From Mycobacterium sp. MS1601 (GTDB lineage Bacteria > Actinomycetota > Actinomycetes > Mycobacteriales > Mycobacteriaceae), in contig NZ_CP019420.1 of the NCBI RefSeq assembly GCF_001984215.1, positions 186,001 through 250,000 on the forward strand: 64,000 nucleotides of DNA, in the 5' to 3' direction. The notes under the pieces were generated by a model that had not been told where the DNA came from, searched no databases, and saw only the letters and a list, made by a program, of their open reading frames with translations. Below, in pieces: positions 36,246-45,067 of the stretch. How positions within the stretch are numbered: position 1 is the stretch's first letter; each line of letters opens with the position of its first letter. A program made the position numbers and the translations under genes.

Positions 36246-38158
36246 TCGGTGTCTCCCATGACGACGCCTTCCCGGCGCGGGTCGGCACCACCGACCCAAC
36301 CCGGCTCACCGCGGACGATAGCCGAGAGACCGCTGGACTGGTCGGCAAGGTCCACCTCGTGGCGGAGGGCGCGCAGTCCCTGCACCAGGGGGTCGTGCGC
36401 TCCGTCGTCAGCGGTGTCGATGACGGGATGCTCGCCGCCCACCTTCGTGTCCGGGGTGTTGGCGGCACCGAAGTCCACCATGGACACCGCCTGCTGCGGG
36501 TTCATTCCCCAATCCAACACCCCGACAAGGGTTTTCACAACGAACTGGATGATGGCCGAACCGCCGGGTGAGCCCACCACGGCATAGAGTTGGCGCTCGG
36601 GTCCGGGATTGTCGAAAACCAGCGTGGGCGCCATGGAGCTGCGTGGCCGCTTACCCGGGGCCACCCGGTTGGCCACCGGCACTCCGTCGGGACCCGCAGG
36701 TTCGGCGGAGAAGTCGGTGAGCTGGTTGTTCAGCAAGAAGCCGTCGACCATGTGGAACGAACCGAACGCCGATTCCACGGTGGTGGTGAACGACGCCGCA
36801 TTGCCCTGAGCGTCGACCACGCTGATATGGCTGGTGCCATGCTCGGGGGTGGGTGGCACCGGGGTGGTGGGCGGACCGAACTCGCCCGGCCTGGCGGTGC
36901 CCATGCTGCGGCCCATCGAGATCTGGGCCGCGCGTCCGGCCAGGTAGTCACTGCCCAGCAAAGTGTCGGGGCTGCCGCCGGGAAGCGCCACGAAATCGGT
37001 GTCGGCGACGTACTTGTCGCGGTCGGCATACGCCAGCCGCTCGGCCTCGGCGATCAGGTGCACCCCCATCACCGTGGGTCGGCCGCCATTGAGGTCGAGG
37101 TCAGTAGGCGCGTGCTCGCTCATCGGGAAGTGCTCGAGGATGCCCAGCGTGGAAGCCACCGCGATGCCGCCGGAGGATGGGGGCGGCATCCCGCAGATCT
37201 CCTTGCCGCGGTACGGGGTACACAGCGGTTCCCGCGCCTTGGCGACATAGCCGGCCAGGTCGTCGGTGGTCATCAGGCTCGGGGTGCGACCGCCGGACGT
37301 GTCCGCAGCCGCGGCGACGATGTTCTCGGCCACTGTCCCCTGGTAGAAGCCGGCGGCCCCGTCAGCGGCGATGACACCGAGGGTCTTGGCGTATGCGGGG
37401 TTGTTCAGGCGGGTGCCCTCGGCTTTGGGGTTGCCCTGGTCATCGAGGAAGTAGGCCGCCGCCTCCGGGTCGGCGCTCAACTCCTCGGCGGAGCTCTCGA
37501 TCGCGGTGGCCAGTCGCGGGCTGATGTCGAAACCGTCGTCGGCCAGAGTGACTGCGGGGGCGAACAGTTCACCCCACGGTGCCTTGCCGTGGGCGTCGTG
37601 GACATCCTCGAGCATGCGCACCACGCCGGGAACGCCGATGGAGCGACCAGAGGCCCGCGCGTCAGGCTTGGGTTCGGTGCGATCGACGTCGTCGATCCAG
37701 CGCAGGTAGTTCTCGGTAGCCGCAGCGGGCGCCGTCTCTCGGCCGTCGAAGGCCTGGACCTCCCCGGAGGCCGCGTCGTAGTACAGCAGGAACCCACCGC
37801 CGCCGAGGCCGGAGGACTGTGGTTCCACCAGACCGAGCACCGCCTGAGCGGCCACCAGGGCGTCCGCGGCGGTGCCGCCGGCCCGCAGTACGTCGCAGGC
37901 GGCCCTGGTGGACAGCGGATTGGCGGTCACGACGGCGTAGCTGGCGGTGTGCACCGCGGTCATGTCGGAGCGGTAACCGGTGGCCACCTCGGGAGCGGCG
38001 GGGTCGCTGTCGTCGGCGCCGTTGGTGACCTCCGCCGCCGGTTCCGAGCCGGTCTCACACGGTCCGGGCGGCGCAGCGGGGGTGTTTTCCCGGGTCCCAC
38101 AGGCGGGGAGTAACAGAGCGAGCAGCGCGAGCGACGCTGTCACCGTGCGAACCGACAT
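36242..38158 (-). CDS. ggtB: Gamma-glutamyltransferase lipoprotein
   Basis: A 638-residue exported lipoprotein, close to M. tuberculosis GgtB (about 643). The signal peptide ends in LPAC with Cys20. The Ntn-hydrolase precursor is cleaved before the conserved Thr, here Thr442 in EHGTSHISVVD, to give large and small subunits. Substrate-site stretches PQSSGLGGGGFLLYY and GSPGGSAIIQ are present. It hydrolyses or transfers gamma-glutamyl groups of glutathione-like peptides outside the membrane. Start ATG 38158 gives a proper signal peptide; the longer ORF does not. Confidence 0.9.
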   Translation of the reverse strand: MSVRTVTASLALLALLLPACGTRENTPAAPPGPCETGSEPAAEVTNGADDSDPAAPEVATGYRSDMTAVHTASYAVVTANPLSTRAACDVLRAGGTAADALVAAQAVLGLVEPQSSGLGGGGFLLYYDAASGEVQAFDGRETAPAAATENYLRWIDDVDRTEPKPDARASGRSIGVPGVVRMLEDVHDAHGKAPWGELFAPAVTLADDGFDISPRLATAIESSAEELSADPEAAAYFLDDQGNPKAEGTRLNNPAYAKTLGVIAADGAAGFYQGTVAENIVAAAADTSGGRTPSLMTTDDLAGYVAKAREPLCTPYRGKEICGMPPPSSGGIAVASTLGILEHFPMSEHAPTDLDLNGGRPTVMGVHLIAEAERLAYADRDKYVADTDFVALPGGSPDTLLGSDYLAGRAAQISMGRSMGTARPGEFGPPTTPVPPTPEHGTSHISVVDAQGNAASFTTTVESAFGSFHMVDGFLLNNQLTDFSAEPAGPDGVPVANRVAPGKRPRSSMAPTLVFDNPGPERQLYAVVGSPGGSAIIQFVVKTLVGVLDWGMNPQQAVSMVDFGAANTPDTKVGGEHPVIDTADDGAHDPLVQGLRALRHEVDLADQSSGLSAIVRGEPGWVGGADPRREGVVMGDTE

Positions 38159-38302
38159 GACGTCCTCCCGGAGGGTCGACCTCTGCTCCCGTTCAATGAA
38201 TACAGTGGCAGTCGGCGCCACTCTGGGCAACCACTGTGACTCCGATCAGATGGTCGTGTGCAGCGGCGCGCCGCCGGTTCCGGTCTGCCAAAATATCGCC
38301 CG

Positions 38303-38947
38303 ATGAAGCTCAGAAGACTGCTCGGGACCCTGGTGGTGCTGTCTGTTCTGGCCGGCTCGGTCAGCGGTCATGCCACCGCTGCGCCGGGTTCGTTTCCGGT
38401 GGTGGCGTTCATCGGCGACTCCTACACCTGGGGTTCCGGTGCGTCCACCCCGGACAAGCGGTGGACGTCGTTGGTGGCCGACAAGATGGGCTGGTTGGAG
38501 TTCAACGTCGGTGAGGGCGGTACCGGGTATCTCAAGACGTTCGAGAACCGGCCCAACTACTTCGGTCAGCTCGACGAGATCAGTGCGCTTCGCCCGGACA
38601 TCGTGGTGGTGGCGGGCGGGCAGAACGACCAGACCATGCTGACCGCCAACCGCAACGAGTTGTTCGCCGGCGTCAGTCATTTCTTCGTCCAACTGCGCTC
38701 CCGGATGCCGCGGGCACGCATCATCGGAATCGGTCCGTCGTTCCCTGACGCGTTGACACCCGAGCGCTACAACTTCGACCAGGTGGTGCGCGACGCGGTG
38801 CGGGCCGTGGGCGGCGAGTTCGTGTCCCTGATCAGGCCCACACCGGTGCTCGATCCCGCGATGCTCGCACCTGATCACGTCCACGTGGGCGACGCCGGTC
38901 ATGCCGCCATCGCGTCACGGATTCTGGCGGACATGCATCCGGTGTGA
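38303..38947 (+). CDS. Secreted SGNH/GDSL hydrolase
   Basis: A 214-residue protein with a signal peptide ending at about ATAAP. The SGNH blocks are in order: Ser40 in FIGDSYTWG, Gly in GEGGTGY, Asn in GGQNDQ, and Asp191-x-x-His194 in APDHVHVGD. An esterase or deacetylase acting on extracellular or cell-wall substrates is likely. It is divergent from ggtB with 144 nt between. ATG 38303 is preferred to an upstream in-frame start because it yields the signal peptide. Confidence 0.88.
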   Translation: MKLRRLLGTLVVLSVLAGSVSGHATAAPGSFPVVAFIGDSYTWGSGASTPDKRWTSLVADKMGWLEFNVGEGGTGYLKTFENRPNYFGQLDEISALRPDIVVVAGGQNDQTMLTANRNELFAGVSHFFVQLRSRMPRARIIGIGPSFPDALTPERYNFDQVVRDAVRAVGGEFVSLIRPTPVLDPAMLAPDHVHVGDAGHAAIASRILADMHPV

Positions 38948-38949
38948 CG

Positions 38950-41295
38950 TCAGTCGCGGGCGAAACCGACATCGGTTGCCGTCCGGGGCGTAAGCGGACT
39001 CTCTCCGCGCACCTCGATGCTCACCTCGTCGAGTGTTGCGCCACGGAGGGGAAACGGTGAGCTGTACCGGCTGGACACCGAATGGCTCACGCTGCGGCCC
39101 GCCGAGACGGTCTGCAACATGTCCAACCCGGCCATGGGCACGCCCCTGCGCGCGCCGGCAACTCGGCCGTTGATGGTCAGCTCCGCGTCGCCGAGGACAT
39201 CGAAGCTTCCTTCGATCGATCCTGTCTTGAGATAGCTGAGCTGGATGTCGTTGCGCCCCAGATCGATATGTCCTACAGACGTGATGACCTGCTCTGTGCC
39301 GGCGAGGTTGGCCACCCAGTTGACCCGGCCGTCATCGAAGAACAGCGCGTGGCCGCCGGCCCGGTTGCCCTGGGAGAACACCACACCACAGGCATCGGCT
39401 CTGTCCACTGACAGAGTCGCGCGCAGGGTGAACGAGCGGCCCAACAGCAGGCCGGGAACGGGAGTGTGCCCGGCCGGGGTTCCCGGGTAGAACACCGATC
39501 GTGTTGATGCCCCGGCGCCGCCGACACCGAACCCCCGCGCGACGATCTCAGTCACACTGAGATCGTTGAGTGGGTAGGCCTGGTACCGCACGGCGTTCTC
39601 GTGCCACAGCGCTTTCAGTTCCTCGAGCCTGTCGGGATGTTCAGCGGCGAGGTCGCGGATCTGGCTGCGGTCTCGGTCGAGGTGGAACAGCTCCCACGTG
39701 TCGTCGTCGAAGTGGGACCAACCCCGTTGCGCCAACGAGGTCGGCGGGTGCACAGCGTTGGCGAACCAGCCCTGATGCCAGATGCCGCGGGTCCCCAGCA
39801 TCGAGTAGAACTGCGTCGTTTTGCGTCCGTCTCCGGTTCCCGTCAGCAGGGCCGACGCAAAACTGGTCCCTTCCAAGGGCTTCTGCACTATGCCCTTGAC
39901 GGTGGTCGGTGCGGGCAGACCCAACAGGTCATACATCGTCGGCGTCACATCGCTGACGTGGACGTACTGGTCACACACGGCGCCGCGGGCACTCAGCCCG
40001 GCGGGCCACGAAATGATGCACGGATCGGCGATGCCACCCTCCTGGGACGCGTATCGCTTGAACATCTTGTAGGGGGTGTTGAAGGCCATGGCCCACCCGG
40101 TCGAATAGTTCATCTGCGTACTGGGTCCACCGAGTTCGCCCATTCTGCGCAGTGCGTCTTCGGCCGAGAGTGCAGACCCCTGCATCGGGATCGTTTCGTG
40201 CAGCGTGCCTGTCGGGCCGCCTTCTCCGCTGGCTCCGTTGTCGGACATGGCCACGATGATCGTGTTGTCCAATTGCCCTGTCTCCTCGAGGAAGTCGAGC
40301 ACACGCCCGATCTGCGCATCGGTGTAGCTGAGGAATCCGGCGAACACCTCGGCCATTCGGCACTGCACTGTCTTCTCGTCATCGGACAGCAAGTCCCAGG
40401 ACAACACCTCGTCGCCCGCCGGCCAGGGCAAGCCCTGCGAGGAGGTGCGGGCGCTGTTCGGATTCATCGGCGACAACTCGGTGTCGTCCGGAATCAGCCC
40501 CAGCGCCTTCTGATTCGTCAGTGCGATCTCGCGATACCGCTCGTAGCCCATGTCGAACCGGCCCCGGTACCTGTCGGCCCACTCCACGGGAACCTGGTGT
40601 GGCGAATGCCCCGCCCCCGGACACAGATAGAGGAACCAGGGTTTGTCCGGGGCTGCCGCACGGTGATCGCGCAGGAAGCCGATGGTGTTGTCCGCGAGGT
40701 CCTGTGACAGGTGATAGCCGTCCTCGGGCGAGGCAGGCGGATCGATGTGCCTACTATCGCTGACCAGGCTGGGGTACCACTGATCGGTCATGCCGTCGAG
40801 GAAACCGTAAAACCGGTCGAATCCCCGACCCTGTGGCCAGAGCCGTCGCGACCCCGCCGCATGGCAGTCGTCCAGCGGGGCCAGGTGCCACTTGCCGACG
40901 GCGTAGGTGGACCATCCACGCTCGGCGAGCACCTCGGACATCAGGGCCGTCTCCGCCGGGATGCGCCCGTGCTGCCCCGGAAAGCCCTGCACCATGTTCA
41001 CCACCGACGACACCCCGACCGACGTCGGGTTGCGGCCCGTCAGCAACGCTGCGCGCGTCGGCGAGCACAGTGCCGTGGTGTGGAACTGGCTCAACCGGAC
41101 GCCCCGGTCGGCAAGTCGCTTCATGTTGGGCATCTCGACCAGTCCGCCGAAACAGTCCCAGGTCGCGATACCGGTGTCATCCCACAGCAGGTACAGCACA
41201 TTCGGTGCGCCGGTGGGTGCTTCCGCCGGGCGGTAGGGTGCCCAGTCCGGTACGGAATCGCGGATGTCGGTGCTGATGGTTCCTTGAAAGTCCAT
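38950..41295 (-). CDS. Arylsulfatase (type I sulfatase)
   Basis: A 781-residue sulfatase. The formylglycine motif is CSPTRAALLTGR with Cys77, and metal ligands include Asp39/Asp40 in LLWDDTG plus the later SDNGASGEGG block. The C-terminal third is a beta-rich domain usual in the long mycobacterial arylsulfatases. No signal peptide is seen, so it is probably cytosolic. It needs a formylglycine-generating enzyme, not encoded here. ATG 41295 is chosen because family similarity starts there. It shares direction with the small membrane protein gene 14 nt upstream. Confidence 0.9.
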   Translation of the reverse strand: MDFQGTISTDIRDSVPDWAPYRPAEAPTGAPNVLYLLWDDTGIATWDCFGGLVEMPNMKRLADRGVRLSQFHTTALCSPTRAALLTGRNPTSVGVSSVVNMVQGFPGQHGRIPAETALMSEVLAERGWSTYAVGKWHLAPLDDCHAAGSRRLWPQGRGFDRFYGFLDGMTDQWYPSLVSDSRHIDPPASPEDGYHLSQDLADNTIGFLRDHRAAAPDKPWFLYLCPGAGHSPHQVPVEWADRYRGRFDMGYERYREIALTNQKALGLIPDDTELSPMNPNSARTSSQGLPWPAGDEVLSWDLLSDDEKTVQCRMAEVFAGFLSYTDAQIGRVLDFLEETGQLDNTIIVAMSDNGASGEGGPTGTLHETIPMQGSALSAEDALRRMGELGGPSTQMNYSTGWAMAFNTPYKMFKRYASQEGGIADPCIISWPAGLSARGAVCDQYVHVSDVTPTMYDLLGLPAPTTVKGIVQKPLEGTSFASALLTGTGDGRKTTQFYSMLGTRGIWHQGWFANAVHPPTSLAQRGWSHFDDDTWELFHLDRDRSQIRDLAAEHPDRLEELKALWHENAVRYQAYPLNDLSVTEIVARGFGVGGAGASTRSVFYPGTPAGHTPVPGLLLGRSFTLRATLSVDRADACGVVFSQGNRAGGHALFFDDGRVNWVANLAGTEQVITSVGHIDLGRNDIQLSYLKTGSIEGSFDVLGDAELTINGRVAGARRGVPMAGLDMLQTVSAGRSVSHSVSSRYSSPFPLRGATLDEVSIEVRGESPLTPRTATDVGFARD

Positions 41296-41309
41296 GGCCG
41301 GGGTTCCTT

Positions 41310-41705
41310 TCAGGCCGACGCCGGCTCGCGGTGGCCGGCTCCGGAGAGCCACGGGTGGATCAGCGGCCCCACCACCGCCACCAGTACGCACATGCCGAGG
41401 CCGATCCACAGGTCGGCACTGTGCACCCATGAATCGAGGGCCAACCCTGCCACCACTGCCAGTGCCAGCAGGCCCAGTTTGGCGATGAGGAAGCGGCCGA
41501 CCGAGTGCTCGGGCACGTTCTTTCCTCGTCGGGAGGCCCAGTGCCGCACCGCGGTGGACAGTGTCATCACGACGCCCATGATCAGCAGGAGCCGCAACAC
41601 GGTCTCCCACAACGGGTCGCTGCTGTGCAAGAGCCACAGCCCGCCGAACACCATGCCCGCCACCAGATAGCCGATCTGAGTTCGCCCGCCCACAAAAAGT
41701 GTCAT
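41310..41705 (-). CDS. Four-helix membrane protein under TetR control
   Basis: A 131-residue membrane protein with about four hydrophobic helices (for example YLVAGMVFGGLWLL, LLLIMGVVMTL). I do not recognise a named family. It sits just upstream of the sulfatase on the same strand and divergent from a TetR gene, with a perfect palindromic operator between them. Start ATG 41705 leaves the operator outside the coding region. Confidence 0.7.
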   Translation of the reverse strand: MTLFVGGRTQIGYLVAGMVFGGLWLLHSSDPLWETVLRLLLIMGVVMTLSTAVRHWASRRGKNVPEHSVGRFLIAKLGLLALAVVAGLALDSWVHSADLWIGLGMCVLVAVVGPLIHPWLSGAGHREPASA

Positions 41706-41707
41706 GG

Positions 41708-41732
41708 CTGACAGTTTAGGCAAAACTGTCAG
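41708..41732. promoter_or_regulatory. Palindromic operator between membrane protein and TetR genes
   Basis: A perfect 10-bp inverted repeat, CTGACAGTTT and AAACTGTCAG, with a 5-nt spacer lies in the 56-nt divergent region; a further TGACA half-site follows at 41735-41739. TetR regulators typically bind such sites next to their own gene, so autoregulation and control of the membrane protein and sulfatase genes are likely. Confidence 0.75.
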
Positions 41733-41761
41733 AGCTGACAAGATTTTTCTATAGTGGTCTC

Positions 41762-42352
41762 ATGACCGGCGACATCGGGAAGCGCGAGGCGCACAAGATC
41801 GCCACCCGCCACGCCATCCAGGCCAGCGCCGATGCGCTCTTCGCCAGCCGGGGCTACGCCGACACCACCGTCCGCGACATCGCCGACGCCGCCGGCATCA
41901 CCGAACGGACCTTCTTCCGCTACTTTGCCGGCAAGGAAGCGCTGCTGGTCAAGGACATCGAGGCGTTGCTGCCGGTGCTGGCGGACGCAATTCGCCGACG
42001 CCCTGCCGCCGAGCCACCGCTGGACGCGGTGCGCAACGCGGTACTGGAACTCGGCAAGCAACTGCCCGACGCCAATTCCTTGTCCTGGCTGTTCCACGAC
42101 GGTCCACCGGGCCCGAAGTTGGAGAAGTCGACACCCGGGCTGCTGCTGCGCTTCGAACAGCTCATCGCCGACGCCATCGCCGATCGCCTCCCCGGCACCC
42201 CGGATCCCCGCTTTCGCAGCGAGGTCTTGGCCCGGTGCGCGGTCGGCGCACTGCGCAGCGCAGGCATCCGGCGCTGGTACCTCGACGACGAGGACGTCCC
42301 CAGCCGGGAGGAACTGATCACCCAGGCCTTCGACATCCTCCGGTACGGCTGA
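41762..42352 (+). CDS. TetR-family transcriptional regulator
   Basis: A 196-residue regulator. The N-terminal helix-turn-helix spans about residues 10-55 (ALFASRGYADTTVRDIADAA, TERTFFRYFAGKEALLV), and the C-terminal ligand-binding part is helical. It is divergent from the membrane protein/sulfatase pair and separated from it only by the palindrome at 41708-41732. The alcohol dehydrogenase gene 21 nt downstream may be co-transcribed. The ligand is unknown. Confidence 0.9.
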   Translation: MTGDIGKREAHKIATRHAIQASADALFASRGYADTTVRDIADAAGITERTFFRYFAGKEALLVKDIEALLPVLADAIRRRPAAEPPLDAVRNAVLELGKQLPDANSLSWLFHDGPPGPKLEKSTPGLLLRFEQLIADAIADRLPGTPDPRFRSEVLARCAVGALRSAGIRRWYLDDEDVPSREELITQAFDILRYG

Positions 42353-42373
42353 GCGCTAGTACCTTGGGCGCTC

Positions 42374-43414
42374 ATGCGCGCAGTGGTGTTCGAGGAGTTC
42401 GGTGGACCCGTCGAGGTCCGGTCGGTGGCCGACCCCACACCATCGGCCGGCGGAGTCGTCGTCGAAGTACACAACACCGGTCTGTGCCGCAGCGACTGGC
42501 ACGCCTGGGCCGGACATGACGACGGCGTCACCCTGCCCCACGTTCCCGGCCACGAACTCGTCGGTGTCATCGCCGCGGTGGGCGCGGACGTCCGACGGTG
42601 GGAGGTCGGGATGCGGGTGACCACGCCATTCGTCTGCGGGTGCGGGGACTGCCAATGGTGCGCCTCCGGGCAGGCCCAAGTGTGCCCGGCGCAGACGCAG
42701 CCCGGTTTCACCCACTGGGGTTCGTTCGCCGAGTTCGTGGCTCTGCACGCCGCCGACGCGAACCTGGTGGCCGTGCCCGAGCACATCGGCGACGCCGCCG
42801 CCGCCGGACTGGGATGCCGTTTCGCCACCGCCTACCGGGCCCTCACCGCACGCGCGCGGATCCTCCCCGGGGAGTGGGTGACGGTGATCGGTGTCGGTGG
42901 AGTCGGCCTCAGCGCCGTGCAGATCGCTGTGGCCGCCGGCGCCAGAGTGGTTGCGGTGGACCGCACCCCCGCGGCCCTGGACCTGGCCCGCACCCTCGGC
43001 GCCGAACACACCGTGCCGGCCGACGGCCGCGACGTCGCCGCAGCTGTCCACGAAGTGACCGGCGGTGGCAGCCATGTCGCGGTCGACGCGGTGGGCTCTG
43101 CGACGGCGTGCGCAGATGCCATCTGGAGCCTGCGTCGCCAGGGCAGGCACGTCCAGCTTGGTCTGTTGCCCAACGTCGGCGGACATCCCTCGATACCGAT
43201 GGACCGGGTGATCGCATGGGAGTTGGACCTGTTGGGCAGCCACGGCATGGCTGCCCGGGACTACCCGAAGATGTTGGAGTTGGTAGGCCGCGGCAGTCTG
43301 CGCCCACAGGCCCTCGTCGAGCGGGTGGTCAGCCTGGCCGAGGGGGCCGCTCTGCTGCCGTCGGTCGGTGGGGCCGCACCGGTGGGCGTCACCTTGATCG
43401 ACCCCAGACTCTGA
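42374..43414 (+). CDS. Zinc-dependent alcohol dehydrogenase
   Basis: A 346-residue medium-chain dehydrogenase. Catalytic zinc ligands are Cys38, His60 and Glu61, and the structural zinc site is Cys90, Cys93, Cys96 and Cys104. The NAD(P) motif is VIGVGGVGLSAVQ near residue 168, and AVDRT places an Asp at the end of the second strand, so NAD preference is likely. Only 21 nt separate it from the TetR gene, suggesting one transcript. The alcohol or aldehyde substrate is unknown. Confidence 0.9.
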   Translation: MRAVVFEEFGGPVEVRSVADPTPSAGGVVVEVHNTGLCRSDWHAWAGHDDGVTLPHVPGHELVGVIAAVGADVRRWEVGMRVTTPFVCGCGDCQWCASGQAQVCPAQTQPGFTHWGSFAEFVALHAADANLVAVPEHIGDAAAAGLGCRFATAYRALTARARILPGEWVTVIGVGGVGLSAVQIAVAAGARVVAVDRTPAALDLARTLGAEHTVPADGRDVAAAVHEVTGGGSHVAVDAVGSATACADAIWSLRRQGRHVQLGLLPNVGGHPSIPMDRVIAWELDLLGSHGMAARDYPKMLELVGRGSLRPQALVERVVSLAEGAALLPSVGGAAPVGVTLIDPRL

Positions 43415-43492
43415 CGGTCACGGTTGACACTCGGTTCGATCACAGCCCTTTCGGTGCCCGCGCGCTGATGGTGGGATCACCGGGTGGGAGTC

Positions 43493-43807
43493 ATGGAACT
43501 CGCCCTACTGCTGCTCGGCATCGCGGCAACCGCCTCGGTGTGCGGGTATGCCGGGTCCGCGCTCTCGCGGCGACGCAAGCGCCGGGTCCGCGGGATCTTC
43601 CTGATGGGCTTCTTGTGCGGATCGCTGGCGGTGTCGCTGCTGAACAGGGCTCACACCATCGGCGGGCTGATGGCGGCCGGGCCCAGGAGATCTGCACTGC
43701 TGTTGGACGAGGTACGACGCCACCTCCCGTACAGCGGCAACTCGCGTAGCGCCTCCCCCGGCAACCACCTGCGCCGGGCGCAGACCCGGATCACCGTCCG
43801 CAGGTAA
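43493..43807 (+). CDS. Small membrane protein
   Basis: About 104 residues with two hydrophobic helices (ALLLLGIAATASVCGYAG and FLMGFLCGSLAVSLL) separated by a basic RRRKRRVRG loop. After about residue 65 the sequence looks random and runs antisense through the conserved end of the convergent gene, so the original stop may have been lost. A GTG at 43484 would add three residues. Function unknown. Confidence 0.5.
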   Translation: MELALLLLGIAATASVCGYAGSALSRRRKRRVRGIFLMGFLCGSLAVSLLNRAHTIGGLMAAGPRRSALLLDEVRRHLPYSGNSRSASPGNHLRRAQTRITVRR

Positions 43808-44253
43808 CGGTTGGTCTCGGAGTACCACCGCCATTCGTAGACCCGGCCGGTGTGGAACACGCCGGCCAACGCCTCGGATTCGACGCCCTGCAGATAGGGC
43901 CGTACCCACGTCACCATCACCCACGCACCTGCGCTGTCGGGCAGCGGGAACGTCCACTCGATCGGTGCGTCGCCGGCGGCCATGGTGTGCCGCAGCGCAG
44001 GCCGATCGCTTTCCGGCGCTCCGACCAGTTGCATGGCGACGTTGTGGAACACGCCGGGGCCGCCGACCTCGAATCGCACCCGGCACTTCCCGGCGTCGAG
44101 GCGGTCGATGGTGAACGCCGCCAGCCCGCCGACCGCGACGTAGCGCGAGAACACCAGCGCGCTACCCGCCATCACGAATCGGCGCACCGCCAGCAGCACC
44201 GTGAATGTCGCAACGGTGACGGCGACGACGCTCCACATGAGGTCCACCCGCAC
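43651..44253 (-). CDS. Hypothetical membrane-anchored protein
   Basis: A 200-residue protein with one N-terminal hydrophobic helix (SVVAVTVATFTVLLAV) and a globular region that looks properly coding up to about residue 180 (AWVMVTWVRPYLQG, VYEWRWYSETNRYLRTVI). I recognise no family. The last 20 residues are low complexity. Its 3' end overlaps the convergent small membrane protein gene by 157 bp, unusually long, so one of the two stops is probably displaced. Confidence 0.6.
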   Translation of the reverse strand: MRVDLMWSVVAVTVATFTVLLAVRRFVMAGSALVFSRYVAVGGLAAFTIDRLDAGKCRVRFEVGGPGVFHNVAMQLVGAPESDRPALRHTMAAGDAPIEWTFPLPDSAGAWVMVTWVRPYLQGVESEALAGVFHTGRVYEWRWYSETNRYLRTVIRVCARRRWLPGEALRELPLYGRWRRTSSNSSADLLGPAAISPPMV

Positions 44254-44341
44254 AGGGTGTCAGAACTGCAACGAAACAGACACCGCAAACCGCCCCCTTG
44301 CATAATCGATGAACAGCGTCTGGACATCTGCAGGAGCGTCG

Positions 44342-45067
44342 ATGCAGTCACTCATCGCACAGGAACAATTCGTGGCCTACGGGCCATCACACGTGGCCGT
44401 CCTGGCGGTGTTCGTCGTCGGCGCCGTGCTGCTGGTCTACTTCGGCCGCCGCGCGACGGCCACCCAGGCCCGCATGCTCGGCCGGCTCCTCGCGGTGCTG
44501 ATCCTGGTTGTGTTCGGCGCCGCCCTGTTCTACAAACTCATCCGACCGGACATCCAGACCTCGGTGCCGTTGCAACTGTGCGACATCGCGGAACTGGTGG
44601 CGGCCTATGCGCTGTGGACACAACGGCATTGGGCCTTCGCCCTCACCTACTTCTGGGGGCTGCTGTTGAGCTCGCAGGCGCTACTCACACCGGATATCGG
44701 CACAGCGGCCGAGGGCGCACCCGACTTCCCCCACCACCTGTTCGTCACGTTTTTCGCGCTCCATGTCCTGGTGGTGTGGGCGGCCATCTTCCTGACCTGG
44801 GGCCGAGGGATGCATCCTCGCTGGAACGACTGGCGTTTCGCGGTGGTCCTGACCCTGGGCTGGGTGGCGTTCACCCTCGCGTTCAATGCGCTGGCCGGGA
44901 CCAATTACGGCTACCTCAACGCCAAGCCCCCCACCGCGTCGATACTCGACCCACTCGGGCCGTGGCCGCTGTACCTGGTGATCGAGATCGTGGCGGTCAC
45001 CGCGGCGTGGGCGGCGATGACCTGGCCGTGGGAGCGGGTGAGGCGTCGCCAGATGTCGCAAGCCTGA
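44342..45067 (+). CDS. YwaF/TIGR02206-family integral membrane protein
   Basis: A 241-residue membrane protein with about seven hydrophobic helices. The opening FVAYGPSHVAVLAV, the LQLCDIAELVAAYALWT segment and AGTNYGYLNAKPPTASILDP are typical of the TIGR02206/YwaF family (related to TMEM164). ATG 44342 is preferred because CAGGAGC lies 8 nt upstream; an in-frame ATG at 44309 lacks an RBS. Function unknown. Its stop abuts the end of the convergent secreted protein gene. Confidence 0.85.
   Translation: MQSLIAQEQFVAYGPSHVAVLAVFVVGAVLLVYFGRRATATQARMLGRLLAVLILVVFGAALFYKLIRPDIQTSVPLQLCDIAELVAAYALWTQRHWAFALTYFWGLLLSSQALLTPDIGTAAEGAPDFPHHLFVTFFALHVLVVWAAIFLTWGRGMHPRWNDWRFAVVLTLGWVAFTLAFNALAGTNYGYLNAKPPTASILDPLGPWPLYLVIEIVAVTAAWAAMTWPWERVRRRQMSQA

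Noticed and set aside
36590..38113. 507-codon plus-strand frame through the gamma-glutamyltransferase gene
   Set aside because: It is the antisense shadow of a gene with intact catalytic and signal sequences; no RBS or domain is visible.
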